Translations under genes and position numbers: made by a program | In this document: one piece after another, positions 1 to 11,830 of the stretch | Position numbering within the stretch: position 1 is the stretch's first letter | Layout of the letters: every line of letters starts with the position of its first letter | Notes under the pieces: generated by a model | Databases searched by the model: none | Told to the model about the DNA's origin: nothing | Seen by the model: only the letters and a program-made list of their open reading frames with translations | Assembly (NCBI GenBank): GCA_914767715.1 | Contig: OU612070.1 | Coordinates: forward strand, 699,501 to 763,500 | Direction: 5' to 3' | Length of the DNA stretch: 64,000 nucleotides | Source: Membranipora membranacea | Lineage: Eukaryota; Bryozoa; Gymnolaemata; Cheilostomatida; Membraniporidae

Positions 1-61
1 GAACCGCAGGCACTATAGCTATCATTGAAGTGTCCCTTATGTATATTCTTACTCTGTTATG

Positions 62-230
62 CACTATGGTCCCATGCTTTGAATGGGTGGTCCACTCCCA
101 TGTCGAAAGATGAATGCTTACGATTACCATGATGAAAAAAACATGAAAAGAGATCAGTCTCCCACATAGAATCTACTGTTCTAAACGCGCTAGCCATTTA
201 TCTACGCCGCCTTATACTGACGTTGCGAAT
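62..230. repeat. Diverged copy of a tRNA-like dispersed element
   Basis: This stretch shares an ordered series of words with 1596-1800: the opening CACTATGGTCCCATGCTT, a middle block around 'catgatg-aaaaacatgaaaag', and a distal part resembling a tRNA 5' half in reverse orientation ('gctagccatttatctacgccgcc'). It is older than the 1596 copy because the tRNA-like box sequences are degraded. It shows that the interior of the element at 1547-2089 is a repeat family of its own. Confidence 0.55.
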
Positions 231-989
231 CAAAACAGTTCCTGTATTCAAATGAAGAAATGCGTACCGATGCATTCGGAAGTTAACCTAAATGCTAATC
301 CCATGTATCGATTGGCCCTAAAACCGACGTCATGTCAACATATGGAAACATAGTGATAGTGTCTCACTCTAACCATGCAGCATCAGAATATGACTGACGA
401 CTAATGTGAAGAGCATACAATGCAGATTTAACAGCTCTGCTCGTGGTACTGAAGGCATAATATAAAATATACTTATCTTTGTTCCAGCTTAATACCGATC
501 CAACTGTTCATGTTAGGTTTACAATTTTTTAGGTTTTTTGGCACCCATAATATACGCCCTATAGATTTATCGTATTAAATAACTTAATGATAGATATATT
601 CAATTATGCATGTATGCACACAAATCCTGACTCAATTGTCTTACATAGTATTCGTAAAGTCTCAATCAGGTTTTTCACTTCTATATCCTCTCTCTATAAT
701 AAAGGCGAGATTCCACTCTGTTACAGTTTATTTAATCAAATATACAGCCATAGACACTCTCACACAACACACCTGCCTATGTATACAACCCAACCCTCCA
801 ATAAGAAGCTAGCATTATGAACTATGCATAACTATGCATACCTTATAATTACTTGGCCCATATGTCTGTACTCATTTACTGATGATGTGTCTATGAATGT
901 ATCACTGCTCTGCAGATTTAATGGTCTATAGCAAGCTTAATTCGACAAGCGCAAATGCTATCAGCTTTCATGTTTTAAATGTAATTGTA
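231..989. other. Intergenic, nothing recognised
   Basis: AT-rich sequence with only short chance open frames (for example 587-820). I see no splice-bounded coding segment, RNA gene or clear repeat here. Confidence 0.5.
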
Positions 990-1501
990 TAGACAGTTTT
1001 CTGAGCTCTTATTTATGCCTCAATTTGGAGTTGTCCTCTCTCCCATTTGGTACTTTTAACCCATGCCGCATAGGAAAAACCTGCTGAAACAGGGTTATCT
1101 TGAAAACCGCTTAAGTTAGGATAAAAATGATTTTTGATTCAGAGTCTGCACTATTGAAAATCCTGTGAGACAGGGTTTCCAAATCATTAGAGGCTTGAAC
1201 GTTGATAAATCTTAATTTTAGTGACGAAACCCGTGAAATATTTTGCCAAATTGTCCGCAAAACAGGCAGAAAATGCTATAATTGACTATCCAAATACTAA
1301 AATTATTTCCCAAACTATGTCCATATGAGTTTTCAATGTTGCAGATTATGAATCAAAAATAATTTTTATCCTATTATAAGCGGTTTTCAAGATAACCCTC
1401 TTTTCAGCACGTTTTTCCTATGCGGCATGGGTTAAAAGTACCAAACTGGAGAGAGGAAAACTCCGAATTGAGGCCTTAATCAGAGCTCAGGAAACTGTCT
1501 A
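990..1501. mobile_element. Inverted-repeat (MITE-like) element
   Basis: The left arm begins TAGACAGTTTTCTGAGCTC near 990 and runs to about 1150. The right arm, about 1340-1501, is its reverse complement and ends in GAGCTCAGGAAACTGTCTA. The arms are about 160 bp each with scattered mismatches and surround roughly 190 bp of unrelated centre. No protein is encoded. Long imperfect arms meeting over a short centre fit a non-autonomous DNA transposon. The target duplication is unclear, so the superfamily is not assigned. Confidence 0.75.
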
Positions 1502-1546
1502 TTTTTCCTCAAATTTCTCTACACAATGAGTAATTATGGTCAGCTT

Positions 1547-2089
1547 TAGTTTAAGTGCTCAAACGGTGCAAGATGCTGGTAGAGGCATTTCAATCACTAT
1601 GGTCCCATGCTTCGATTTTGTGGTTCACTCCAATTTCGAATGGTTATAATCCAGTGGATTCTAACCATTCCCATGATGGGAAAAACATGAAAAGGATCTG
1701 CCGCGGCCGGAACTTGAACCCCGGCCGCGTGTAATCACTTTGAAGGTATTGTGTGCAAGCGGCTAACCATTCAGCCACGCCACTAAGTAGAATATTGGTC
1801 GAATAAACACGGTATGAATATTCGCGTCCAAAAAGTCAATCGTCACAATCGGAATTTGATTTTAATGCCATTTCCATGGGGCGATTACTCCCGAAATCCT
1901 TACAAAATCGAACCTTGGGAACATTCACATTATCAACCACTTTCTCCCATTGATATGAATGAATGTATATTGATATGATATTGAATATATATGATATTGA
2001 TATGATATTGAATGTATATCAGTGCTTTCTCCCCTCGGGATAATGAAATGCCTCTACCAGCATCTTGCACCGTTTGAGCACTTAAACTA
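1547..2089. mobile_element. hAT-like MITE with tRNA-like core
   Basis: Terminal inverted repeats of about 43 bp start TAGTTTAAGTGCTCAAACGG at the left and end with the complement at 2089. The 8-bp sequence GGTCAGCT directly flanks both ends (1538-1545 and 2090-2097), as expected for a hAT-type target duplication. The interior holds a reverse-oriented tRNA-like segment (1695-1783) and a short AT repeat around 1960-2020. No transposase is present. The tRNA-like part is also seen alone at 62-230, so it was either captured by the element or inserted into it. Confidence 0.75.
1695..1783 (-). mobile_element. tRNA-like SINE core
   Basis: Read on the minus strand, the segment has an A-box-like TGGCTGAATGGTTAGCCGC (1759-1777) and a B-box-like GGTTCAAGTTCC (1709-1720), in the order and rough spacing of an RNA polymerase III internal promoter. 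A GC-rich stem surrounds the B box (CGGCCGGGG / CCCGGCCGCG-type pairing). I call it a tRNA-derived repeat rather than a functional tRNA because no proper acceptor stem closes and it recurs at 62-230. Confidence 0.6.
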
Positions 2090-2097
2090 GGTCAGCT

Positions 2098-4068
2098 GCA
2101 GTAAGCACATCAATGTTTCAAGGTCAGGTGGCTCACCATCCATAATGTCTTCGACATAGGTATAGTAACGGCTAAAAATTACTTGGATAATGGCATTATT
2201 CTATATACCATCGGAAAGCTGTTGATGTCAGGATCGCTGAAAACCCATTTCTATCGACATCATGTTACATGAAGCAATGTTATCATCCTACATGTAATTG
2301 GACTGTTCTAGGGTTAACTTCTAAACAAATGCTGTTACTGCTTTCAATAATCTCCTAATATCAATTACACTTTGAATGTTTATACATCTCACTGTTTTTG
2401 ACCATTTCGGGACAGTGTCCAAAAGTGGCAAATTTATGCAAAAAAAAACTTTGAGTAAAAGTTTGGTACCCTAAATTTGTTTGGGGAGCAACTTAAATAA
2501 TATTGCCAAGCTGCTATCACAAGATGAGCTTGATCATGTCTAGGCATTGGGATTAATTCTATGGCTATCATGTCAAAAAAATAACAAAAATGACATCCAT
2601 ATTTCGTCCCTCATAAGCCATGTTTTAGGGTCTTATTTTTCTCCAAACATGATATCCAAGGTGGTCTATCAAATGCATAATCTTAGTCAGTTACACCTTT
2701 TTGCTACCTCCCAAGGGCCAGTGTCAGCTGATTAGAGATTGACGCATACCTATCTTTTCCCAAGATCTAGTTACGATGTCCAAATCAAGGAGAATATACC
2801 CTAGAATAAAAATTCTAGTCAAATATGTTCTAAAGCAAATATAGGTGTGGATGCTGAAAATTTTACGATTCTAACACCAACACTCCAGAAGTACATAATA
2901 TGAAATCAAGATTGCATCTTCACGACTTATGATCGCTGAGACATCACTGCATATCGTGTGATGCAAATAAAAATAAGTTTTGGGATCGTAGTGTTGAGAG
3001 CTTTCCAATGATGTATTAAACAATATAATTGGTTTGTGCCGATACACATTTAGGTAAGGGAGCCAATGAGGTAAATGTTTCTGATTGTTTTCTGCTGTCA
3101 CATTGACACAAATTTACCGTGTATTTGTTTTCTATTGCATTGCTATGATTGTACTTTGACGTTCATTCCTCTTTGTTTTCATGCCGCTTAAACCATGTTT
3201 TATCCATTTTCCCAGCGTTGGAGGTGCTCTCCCCCCTCTACATGCTGAAGGTAAAAAGGCCTACAACGTGTCAGTAGAGATGGGAAAACTTCAACGCTGT
3301 CAAAATTAATAAAACTTGGTCTATGTAAACCCTAGGCTGAACACTGCATACTACAATACATACCAGCTACTGCTGACATGCCTAGAGTCTGGCTACTTTA
3401 GGTGATATATCATTATCTGTATTTTTGATACTTGCAGTGCAGTGCAGAATGGAACTGTGGTATAATTATATAATCTGTATGGGCAAATCATCCAAACAGT
3501 TGGGCCTGTATAATATGGTCTGCAAATTATAAGCTGTAAGTATTTACCATGATAAAACATTTAGCGGAGTGCAATAGATAAAGTGGTCACACTGCCCAAA
3601 ATAGCACAACAACTATTCCATTATCGACCACAGGGAGGGCTGGTGTCTTTGATGGAATGTCACTACCAGCAACAAGCAACAGAATTCGAGGTCTTCAATC
3701 TACAAGAGCGATCAAATCGTATGGCATTTTATAAAATACATAGAATATTTTGACAAACAAAGCATCTGTGTAATCGTCTACTGGCTGACTCATAGAATGA
3801 CGTGTGACAGCATGGAAAGACATGCTGAGAAGCTGGAAAATCAGCTAAACTCACAACAAGGGGTTTCAGCAATGGGCCATGTAAGGCCAATCAGCAGGGA
3901 CAACTGGTAAAATATACAAACAATGAAATGTTCCTGCTTAGATAATTGACACAAGACCTTGAATCAATTAGACAAACTTAATGAAAGCTCATTGGATAAG
4001 AAAACAAGCTGAAAATTGTAGTGAAAGAATTCTCACACATACCTTATGTAAACTTCTGCAATGCTTAC
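2098..4068. other. Intergenic with old repeats
   Basis: No supported gene. The main content is one copy of a diverged dispersed repeat (2390-2900) and the left part of a segmental duplication (from about 3720). Remaining sequence is AT-rich and unrecognised. Confidence 0.5.
2390..2900. repeat. Diverged dispersed repeat, copy 1
   Basis: Shares a colinear series of matches with 4330-4870, such as 'gggagcaactt-aa', 'tcacaagatg-gcttga-catgtctagg' and 'atgatatccaaggtgg'. The alignment runs over roughly 500 bp at low to moderate identity. No coding content is evident, and the family is unknown. Confidence 0.6.
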
Positions 4069-4270
4069 CTTGTCAAATATCCCTGGAGAGAAGGTTAGGT
4101 ATTCTAACAACCATGCTACAAAACAGATTCCTACCACTGGATCCATTATTAATAAAACCAAAGATCCTAAAAACAGGGAGTTTGGGATGACCAAAACTCC
4201 TAACGGTGATGAGTGAGGAGTTGTTTCTCCTATTCCATGTAAGGACAACTCAACCAAGTACTCTGTGATT
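3720..4270. repeat. Segmental duplication, copy A
   Basis: Resembles 8340-8700 in order and spacing: 'gtcacaagacctt'-like and 'ggattctcacacatacc' blocks followed by a splice donor on the minus strand. The distance from the donor (4068) to the 'cacaagac' block is about 123 bp in both copies. The duplication carries the end of a transporter exon. Confidence 0.6.
4069..4199 (-). pseudogene. Relic SLC18B1-like exon (TM7 region)
   Basis: On the minus strand an exon-like block begins after an AG at 4200-4201 and ends at a consensus donor GTAAGC (4063-4068). It encodes a hydrophobic stretch with NSLFLGSL, then MDP, then TFSPG. This matches in order the seventh membrane span and following loop of SLC18B1-type transporters (family pattern N-S-L, L-D-P, N-L-P-A-G). 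No later transporter exons are found downstream (lower coordinates), so this looks like an orphan exon left by duplication of the gene at 6036-8640. It could be part of a live gene only if very diverged exons lie in 1-4068. Confidence 0.55.
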
Positions 4271-4329
4271 AGCTAGTTAGTTCATTGATAATGTTTAATC
4301 CAACTGTTCACAGAGAATTGTAACTGGAA

Positions 4330-4870
4330 TATTCAATAGTGATTCTTCTCTTGGTGTTTTGCAATTTTGGGAAAAAATTGGTTCCAATAATTATGTTCGG
4401 GAGCAACTTTAATATTCTCAACTGCATCACAAGATGTGCTTGACCATGTCTAGGGGTAAGGATAATTTCTATGACTATCATATAGGAACAAAAATAAAAA
4501 TCACAAGACGACCATATTTTCACCCTCAAAAGACATGTTCTAAGTAGTATTTTTATTCAGACAAGATATCCAGGATGGTTTATTAGATGCACAATGTTAG
4601 CCATCTACTCCTTGTCATAGTGAGCTGACCAATTTTTAATACTTCAAAAAAATGGCCAGTTTGAGCTTAATCGTGATTTAATAAAATATAGTTGTGATGT
4701 CCCAATTTCGCTAAATCAATAAGAATACACGCTGTACCCTAAATTGTGATTTTATCACCACCAGCTCGAATGGTTTGTGGTGTTTGATTGTAATTTCAGT
4801 GCTACTAGCTTTTTTTCAATAGAACATATACATGGCAAACAAAAAGACCATCATTGTACAAGTTATTTTT
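4330..4870. repeat. Diverged dispersed repeat, copy 2
   Basis: Colinear partner of 2390-2900 in the same orientation. The shared order of short matches over about 500 bp rules out chance, but the divergence shows an old event. Confidence 0.6.
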
Positions 4871-6035
4871 AACAGCAAGATGGTCTATGATGCAATCTGT
4901 GTGATTGTCATATCGAGTATCGAGAGAATTAAAAAATTCATGATTGCAAATATGTTTTGCTTGCCTGTTCAGAATAGCTCTTTTTATTTGGATCGAGGTC
5001 AATGTTTACACCGCCAACCAGCAGTGAGCAGACTGGGAGTGACTCCAGGATTCCTGCAAGGTCATCCAAAACAATGGCAGCTCACCTGGAGGCACGTGGT
5101 ATACACAGAATATGGTGAACAGCCTGCACCAACAACAAAACAGTTCTGCCATCAGTGACCCACAGCCTGCCAACAAGCTGCCACAACTCTAGTCTCCAAC
5201 ATCTGATGTGTATTGATGCAAATACCCCCTCCACAAGCCCCACATAAACATGACATCAGATGTTGATCGCCCAAAAATAAATGAATCCAAAGAAATTTGT
5301 TTTGTCTATATCTTGAACTCACACCCAAAACACGGAATACAATTTTTGAACGATATTTAATTATCTCATAAATAACTTTATTATAATAGTCATAACAAGC
5401 AATATACAGAGTTTTTTACACCTAAAGAACTCATTTTTTCTTGAGCAATGTGACAAGGCTCAGTTATTTAATAACACAGTACTGTGTTATAACTGGTAAA
5501 ATTTACTAGCTTTAATCTGGCCTCAGAGCCTCATACTTTGTAGTTATCTTACCTTAAGCATTATCCTGTACCACGGAGCACCTTATAGCGAGTTTATGAA
5601 AATTTACTTATCTCGTCAGTTCGCGGGTTTTTCTCATCCCATTCATTCTAGACAACTGAAGTGACAAGTCGTCTTTTCACAATTCCCACTCTCCCGCCCT
5701 AAAATACTGCCTTATGTTACTATATTTCTCAGTGTGTGAAAGGTGAGTTGGGTGCATGTGTGGTTGGTGCTAAATCTTACGCCTTTTCTAAAGTATCGAG
5801 GCCGAATTTCCTCCAATAAAGTTCTTGCCCTGCCCATGCTGTTCTCCAGCAACTGTACTTACTTAAATGTTTATTTCTAACTTATTGGGGGTTAACCAGG
5901 AAATGGCGTAGTATTCGCCCCCCTCCTATAGGGGAACCCCCAGCTATCTTGTTAATCATTGAGGTAAGAAAAAAAATTTGTTTTTCCTATGTCTTCAAAA
6001 ATAACTATTACCCACACACATTTTGAGGTTCATTA
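4871..6035. other. Intergenic
   Basis: No gene is supported. At about 5005-5195 two overlapping frames stay open with moderately codon-like composition, but without splice signals or family resemblance. A short hairpin of 'gggggtt' and 'aaccccc' lies around 5886-5942. Confidence 0.4.
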
Positions 6036-8640
6036 CTATTGTAATATATCCAAACTATTTTCTTGGTCATTGTTTGGTGTTTCGGGAGGACCAAACAGAG
6101 GCTTGAGAGGGTATCCTCTACTTCTCATATAAGTTAGGTAGACTCCATTGATGCCAGTCTATAAAAATTGAAATAAGATAAAGATTAACGAGTGGTACAT
6201 ACAGACTCACTTTGAAAAAAACGTGAAATCAATCAGATTGTCATCTTTGTACAACAGCATCACTATGGTGCAGAGTGACACATATATCAGAGCCGGTGAT
6301 GTACAGGTCAGCACAACAATCTAACATGCAAGAAACAAAAGCACAGCAGTAAAACTGGTATTATAACAGCTGTTCAAGTTTTTGCCTTTAGTACACAAAA
6401 TCTAAGGTTAAATGCCAGAATAACAGAACTAAATGTTCGACAGACTGTAGGTCATTTATCATTTTCTCAGGTTTTTCAAAATGATAAAATATAACAGCAG
6501 CCTTTCCCACTCAAACTCCCACCCCTCTATAATTTTATCTAGTGTATGAAATGGTATAATCACTGTTGGACGGGATGGGCAATAGATTTTAGAGTGGAGA
6601 GGTTTCTGATAGTGAGTATATTTGCTGTCACCATTCTTACATGCAGCGTAATTAAGGACAAGCTCCTGCGATCAAATCCCAGTCTGCCTGCAGCTTAGAG
6701 AAATCATGGATACAAAATAGTGATCGATTACTCTTATCATAGTTTTAGGATAATTTTTCACTAACCATACAAAAGAGTGAGAAGGACATCAGTGTCACCT
6801 GCCAACCATAGCCTACTGTCTCCACCAGAACTCCTCCTACCAGGGGGCCTAGCATTGAACCCAACCCTTTTCCTGCATTTACCATACCAGTTATTATCCC
6901 GTAAGTCTTGAGTGACGATCCATCGTAGCCTTTCAACCTAAAATAAGTCATGTTTCAATGTAGGCGTAAAGTGACCTCACCTATGCTGACAGATCCAGAA
7001 AAAAAACTGTTAAAATTATGGTTGTGACCAGAGATTTTACTGCTTGCAGTTTTTAAGATTAATGTTTGGTTTGGTCTTGTTTTAGATAGGAACGATCTCT
7101 AGCATATGAAGCTATCTAGCCTTCAAGCTAAATATAAGATTAATGCAATTGGTGTCATTTAGGGAGGGGGGTCTTGCTGAGATGGTTCATCATCATTTGC
7201 TCTTCGAATGTTTTATTTATACTCACAGTGATAAGCTGAGTGCAGCTTGGAAAGGTGGAATATTTACACCTGTCTGAATTATATACCAGCAAAACATCAA
7301 AACAGCTGGGACTGTAAATATTCTGAAATGTAAAAGTTTGTTAAAATGATTAAGATTACGAGGGTTTATCACTCACTGCATCCCGAAGAATGGGTGGCGA
7401 GATAAGAGTGCCCTAGGGGCTAGGCTGCAATGTCTGCGCCAATTGGCTCTCTGTTTGTAGGCAGGTTGGAGTTCACCTGGGGGTCCAACAATCCCCAGTA
7501 GTCATTGGACTGCAGTGGGATTCGAACCCACAACTATCAACACTGGCGTGCTGAAGACCAGCGCTCTAACCAACTGAGCCACCTCCTACTCCTATGTAAG
7601 TTTCTAACATAAATATAAACCATTTAGCAAGAGCATTTGTTAAAGTGCTCAAACTCATTCTGTTATCAGATAACAACCATAGGAGGGTTTTGGTTGATAA
7701 TGGAATGGCACCTGCAGAGTTCCAGTTCTTAATTTACAAGAGCCCAAATCATAAGACAGAAAATACATCGAATTGGCAAACAAGACACCAAGACCTTCCA
7801 GCAACTGCTTTAACTGGTTGAACCAATACACGACCGCTACGGATTGCACATGATTTGTAACAAGGCCATCGCTGCTTTTACATGTATCATATATAAAGAG
7901 AGAACGTAGCTTTGCCCTTGGAATATGAAATACAGAAGAGTTGAAGGACCAATGAAGAGGTATATAAATCCAAGAAGAGCGTATGATATTATCATCACAG
8001 ACCAAACATATCCTGTAAAAATCAGTATAAATGTATCAGAAACATCATGTGACAGAGCGCCTGACAATCAGCCTTTCTGTGTGCGTTAGAAAAAAGCATG
8101 AATCTCCATTTTTAAAGTGCGTTTGGTTATTCTGTTCCGAGACTCCATTGTACGTGGGATATCTAGTTTATATTTTCTATGCTGTGTGGGCAGTGCATGC
8201 TAACAATATGTCATCCCCATATATTAGTGAGATAAAATGGTTTTTGCAATATAGATGGTCTCTGAGATTCAGATTCAGATGACATTGATGACTTGAGTTG
8301 AGAGACCGCATCAACATCTATACATGCTGCATACAATTAAATTGAAAGAGTTTGTCTCTACAAAGACATGGTATGATCGTGTAGCTAATCCCAAGATCAG
8401 TCAGTGACCACGGCAGAGAAAACCAGCCAGCTGGGAAAACTACATGTAATGTACCTGTCCTGGTTAGATGATTGTCACAAGATCTTTTAACAATAACTAC
8501 AAGGCAAGCAAAAATAATAAAAACTTGTCGGATTTGATAATCAGCGTATCACCGCAGTAAAAGGATTCTCACACATACCATCATGATGTAACACTTACCT
8601 TTGAAACTATCCATGAAGTAACCGGGGGAGAAGGCTAATG
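6036..8640 (-). CDS. SLC18B1-like MFS transporter, C-terminal half
   Basis: Five minus-strand exons join in frame: about 8640-8602, 8060-7934, 7322-7227, 6937-6766 and 6158-6036 (stop TAG 6038-6036). Acceptors and donors are consensus throughout. The product matches the C-terminal half of SLC18B1, a vesicular polyamine transporter of the major facilitator superfamily: a TFTLAFSPG loop, a span with LLGFIYLFIGP, a span with VPAVLMFCWYIIQTG, then the MFS signature-like GSMLGPLVGGVLVETVGYGW, a last span and a short hydrophilic tail ending SLDILQ. The exon at 8060 could instead start at 8012, a second in-frame AG. Membrane spans 1-6 were not found up to the next gene at 12879, so the gene is either 5'-truncated or has unrecognised upstream exons. 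The start is therefore unknown. A SINE sits in the intron at 7375-7597. The pair with the relic at 4069-4199 indicates local duplication. Confidence 0.7.
7375..7597 (-). mobile_element. tRNA-derived SINE
   Basis: Reading the minus strand from 7597, the head is GGAGTAGGAGGTGGCTCAG, with A box TGGCTCAGTTGG and B box GGGTTCGAATCCC at tRNA spacing. A conserved body follows ('caacctgcctacaaacagag', 'ggcgcagacattgcagcc'). Members at 9003-9220, 15976-16180 and 31207-31400 share the same body. This is the best-preserved head in the window. It lies in a transporter intron. Confidence 0.85.
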
Positions 8641-8700
8641 TAAATGTTTTTCTATCATGACGATGTCTCTCACCTGTGTTTTTGTCTATCTCTAGGTTCG
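8340..8700. repeat. Segmental duplication, copy B
   Basis: Partner of 3720-4270. It includes the donor GTAAGTG at 8596-8601 and the coding end with FSPG on the minus strand. Homology of coding and intronic parts together shows that genomic DNA, not cDNA, was duplicated. Confidence 0.6.
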
Positions 8701-9002
8701 ATATCACCGTAACAGGACAGGTCGATCAGGATTAAATTACTTTGATGGTTGTCGGTTCAGAGGTAGAATAGTATAATTCGGTGAGTTGTATATTTATATG
8801 AATCGAGCATTTGTCATTAACTAGTTGTTAGTGTACACCCCAAAGTGCACCATTTAGAGTGTATCATTTAGATCGTGCAGAGACCCACAGCTTTCTGAGT
8901 CTCCATCAATGAAATAATATAAATAATCAAAAGATAATGTTTAAACGCAATGCAGATTTGTGAATATATGTATAAATATTGGTTAAAAATGTTGGTTAAA
9001 AT

Positions 9003-9220
9003 TGTAAGGGTTAGTCACTCACCACATCGTGGTGGCGAAATGGTGTGGCTGCAATGTCTGCGCCAATTTGCTCTCAGTTTGTAGGCAGGTCGGAGCACAC
9101 CTGGGGGTCCAACAACTCCCAGTGGTCAGTGGACTACAGTGGGATTCGAACCCAGGACCTTCCACCCCGCCCATGCTGAAGGACCGGGCTCTAACCACTG
9201 AGCCTCCTCCTACTCCTATG
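9003..9220 (-). mobile_element. tRNA-derived SINE
   Basis: Second minus-strand copy of the 7375-7597 family. The A box (GGAGGAGGCTCAGTGGTTAG) has lost one base, and the B box GGGTTCGAATCCC is intact. The body 'ggcgcagacattgcagccac' follows. It is intergenic. Confidence 0.85.
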
Positions 9221-10644
9221 TAGAAGACCTTTCAGCACAAGATGGTGTTTATAATATATCCTCAAAGGCAAAACCAGATCAAGAACTTTTGAGATAAGAT
9301 AAAATTATCATTAGCTTAAAATCATAAAAAACACATACAGCCGTTTACATTTAACACTTCTTCTGTTGTAATGTCTTGTTTCACACTGCCGTTTCTGCGT
9401 ACAGCTCGCTGAAGTGTGAAATATTGTTGAGAGCCTGGTAGGATAGCAATTTATAACAGAGCTCTCTCGTCAAATCAATAAAGGATTAGATTGTAAGTTT
9501 GGAAGCTAATTTTAAAAATATTAGGAAGTCAATATTGTATCAGAGTTGAGGCGGACATATCCTTGCGCGGCCCCCATTTAGGCACGCTTAAACCAAATGA
9601 ACAAAACACAACAGGGCAAGGCAGATTCGATATCTCAGACAGTGCACTTTCATGACGGACTGGTCAAGTAGCAATGATGGTACCAATGAAGGCCATGGTG
9701 TGTCTTCGCTGTCCTATCACTTCTTAGTCACCACCTTTACCTCCTGGCTGTTATCACATCTGGCCCTGACGCTGATTATTATTGACCATGCCCACGAAAA
9801 TATTTAATTGATGTTGATGAAAAAAGAATATAGCCTGCCTCACTTGGATTGTTGGACAGGCAGGGTTTGACTATGTCTACATCTCATTCTTCTCTAAGAC
9901 AAAAATATATAAGCTACCACTAGGCTTACTCTGGCCTGTCCTGAGTATCTTCAGAAGGCAGCAGGTTCATGTTAAAAGAATAAATAACCTCATCATAACC
10001 TCAAGTATAGAAATAAAAACCAGAAACCTCAATGATTACCCTGTTTTTGCATCTTGACCTTAACATGACATTAAACCACGACCCTCCCTCCTCCGCAATG
10101 AAATCAATTTTGCCATTAGCTCATTGTTTGTAGCTGTAATTGTAGGGATTAATTACCTACGGGTAGGTTTCATCTTTCATGGGCCTTAGAAAATTACAGC
10201 GACCCACTAACTCGTGAAAGAAAAAGGATTAGGACAACTACGAGTTAATAAACAACTGACTGACAATGGGAATTTCAGGGGTTATCAATTGTAGTACCAG
10301 AGCAGTTAGCCACCACAAATACAACATTATCACCACTCACCATGAATTTTGGCACTACCACTTTCACAACTTTGATGACAAAATTTTTACCGAGTGGGGA
10401 TAGGATTGATTTCTTCAAACTGCTGGAGGGTAGTCTACAGCTGGAAATTAATGTTACAGGTATTTGGTGTATTCCTTTGAAAGGGAATATAGCACAGAAG
10501 CATAGGCCAAACGAACACCTCTGAGAATTACATGCGAATTCAAGTCATTTGAAAATCTGTCCGCATGTCTTAGGCAAACAGGTCCATTCAATGTAGATCA
10601 ACTCAGGTAACAACTTGTTTGATGCTCCAATCTGCCTCCATCAT

Positions 10645-10676
10645 AGCCTGTTTTAACAAGCTTGTTAAGACAGGCT
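10645..10676. repeat. Short palindrome, AGCCTGT type
   Basis: AGCCTGTTTTAACAAG is followed directly by its near-perfect reverse complement, with one mismatch. The arm sequence nearly equals that of the palindrome at 61739-61798, so the two are related insertions rather than chance. Confidence 0.6.
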
Positions 10677-11245
10677 TCCTCCATCAGTGGTGATAAAATG
10701 GCCAAACTTGAATGAATTTCACTTTATATACAGCCAAATATAATATAGTTACATTCCAAGTTTACGTGATGAAACCAACCCAGCCAAACCAATTGATGCT
10801 CTCCTTTGATGTTGGCTTGCTTGCTACCAGAACAATATTCTTCTTTGATTGAGCTACAAGTTCACAGCTGACCACTTGTTAACATATGTCATGCGGTGCG
10901 CCTGAGTTTTTGAAGGTGGCAGTGTTGGGATGTGAAACCCTGTCTTAATTAAATGGCAGATGTACTTAATAACTCAAATAATTTGTCCTGATTTACGGAA
11001 TCTTCTATTTTGAGCATCAGCTTTGTACTGCGTCCCCCCTTCTTCAATATATAATGACCTGAACTCCAGAGCGATTGACAATATGAAAAATGGTGAGAAG
11101 ATTGAAGTAGTATCATATCACATACTGCACACCGTCTCTGATCACTACTGGTTCACGTACATCACACAAGTACTATCGTCACACCTTAAAACAAAAGCAA
11201 GAGAAGACAACTACAAATTACCACCAACTTCGATGACATTTAGAC

Positions 11246-11271
11246 CAGGGAGTTTGGTCCCAAACTCCCTG
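11246..11271. repeat. Perfect 12-bp-arm palindrome
   Basis: CAGGGAGTTTGG, a two-base spacer, then its exact complement CCAAACTCCCTG. The sequence also resembles the minus strand of the transporter relic exon around 4163-4199. That similarity is short and may be accidental. Confidence 0.5.
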
Positions 11272-11830
11272 TTTACATAACACTAATAACATCAAATTGA
11301 AACTGCCTGCCATAGCTGCGTCATGTATACACCATTAGCGCATCAAAGCCATCAATAAGTATATGCAGCAGCTACTGCTTGAGTCTGAAGCATCAGGACT
11401 GTCATTCAATAGATTATCATTTGGATCACCGAACAGAAGCATTTAGACTGTCAAGAAGTACAGTAGTATCGACACCATCGTTCAGAACAGTAGCATCATT
11501 GAGACTTATTGAGCAGCCCGTAGTATCAAATCCGCCATTCAAAGTGGTAATTTAGAGGTCAACCCGTGTGGTAAATTTGGATGTCAACCTGAGTGGTATA
11601 CCGAAATGGCTAGTCAGAGATTATCCTTGTTAGACAACCTCGAGAACAGTATCATCCAAACTGTCACGCAGCTGAAAAAAGTTTTGTGAACAAGTAATAA
11701 ATAAAAAGCTGCGGATTTATTGTAGACTTCAACAGAGATCAAACAATAATAACCTCAGATTATTTAGAACGCAAATTCATTTTAAATCTATAATGTGTAT
11801 ACGCATTTTATCACATGTCATTTTCACAGT

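Noticed and set aside
5005-5195. Small plus-strand coding exon
   Set aside because: Two frames are open over a Gln/Pro-rich stretch, but there are no splice signals, conserved motif or neighbouring exons.
7480-7590. Functional tRNA gene on the minus strand
   Set aside because: The A and B boxes are good, but the same head and body recur at 9003, 15976 and 31207, and no clean acceptor stem is formed, so it is a SINE.
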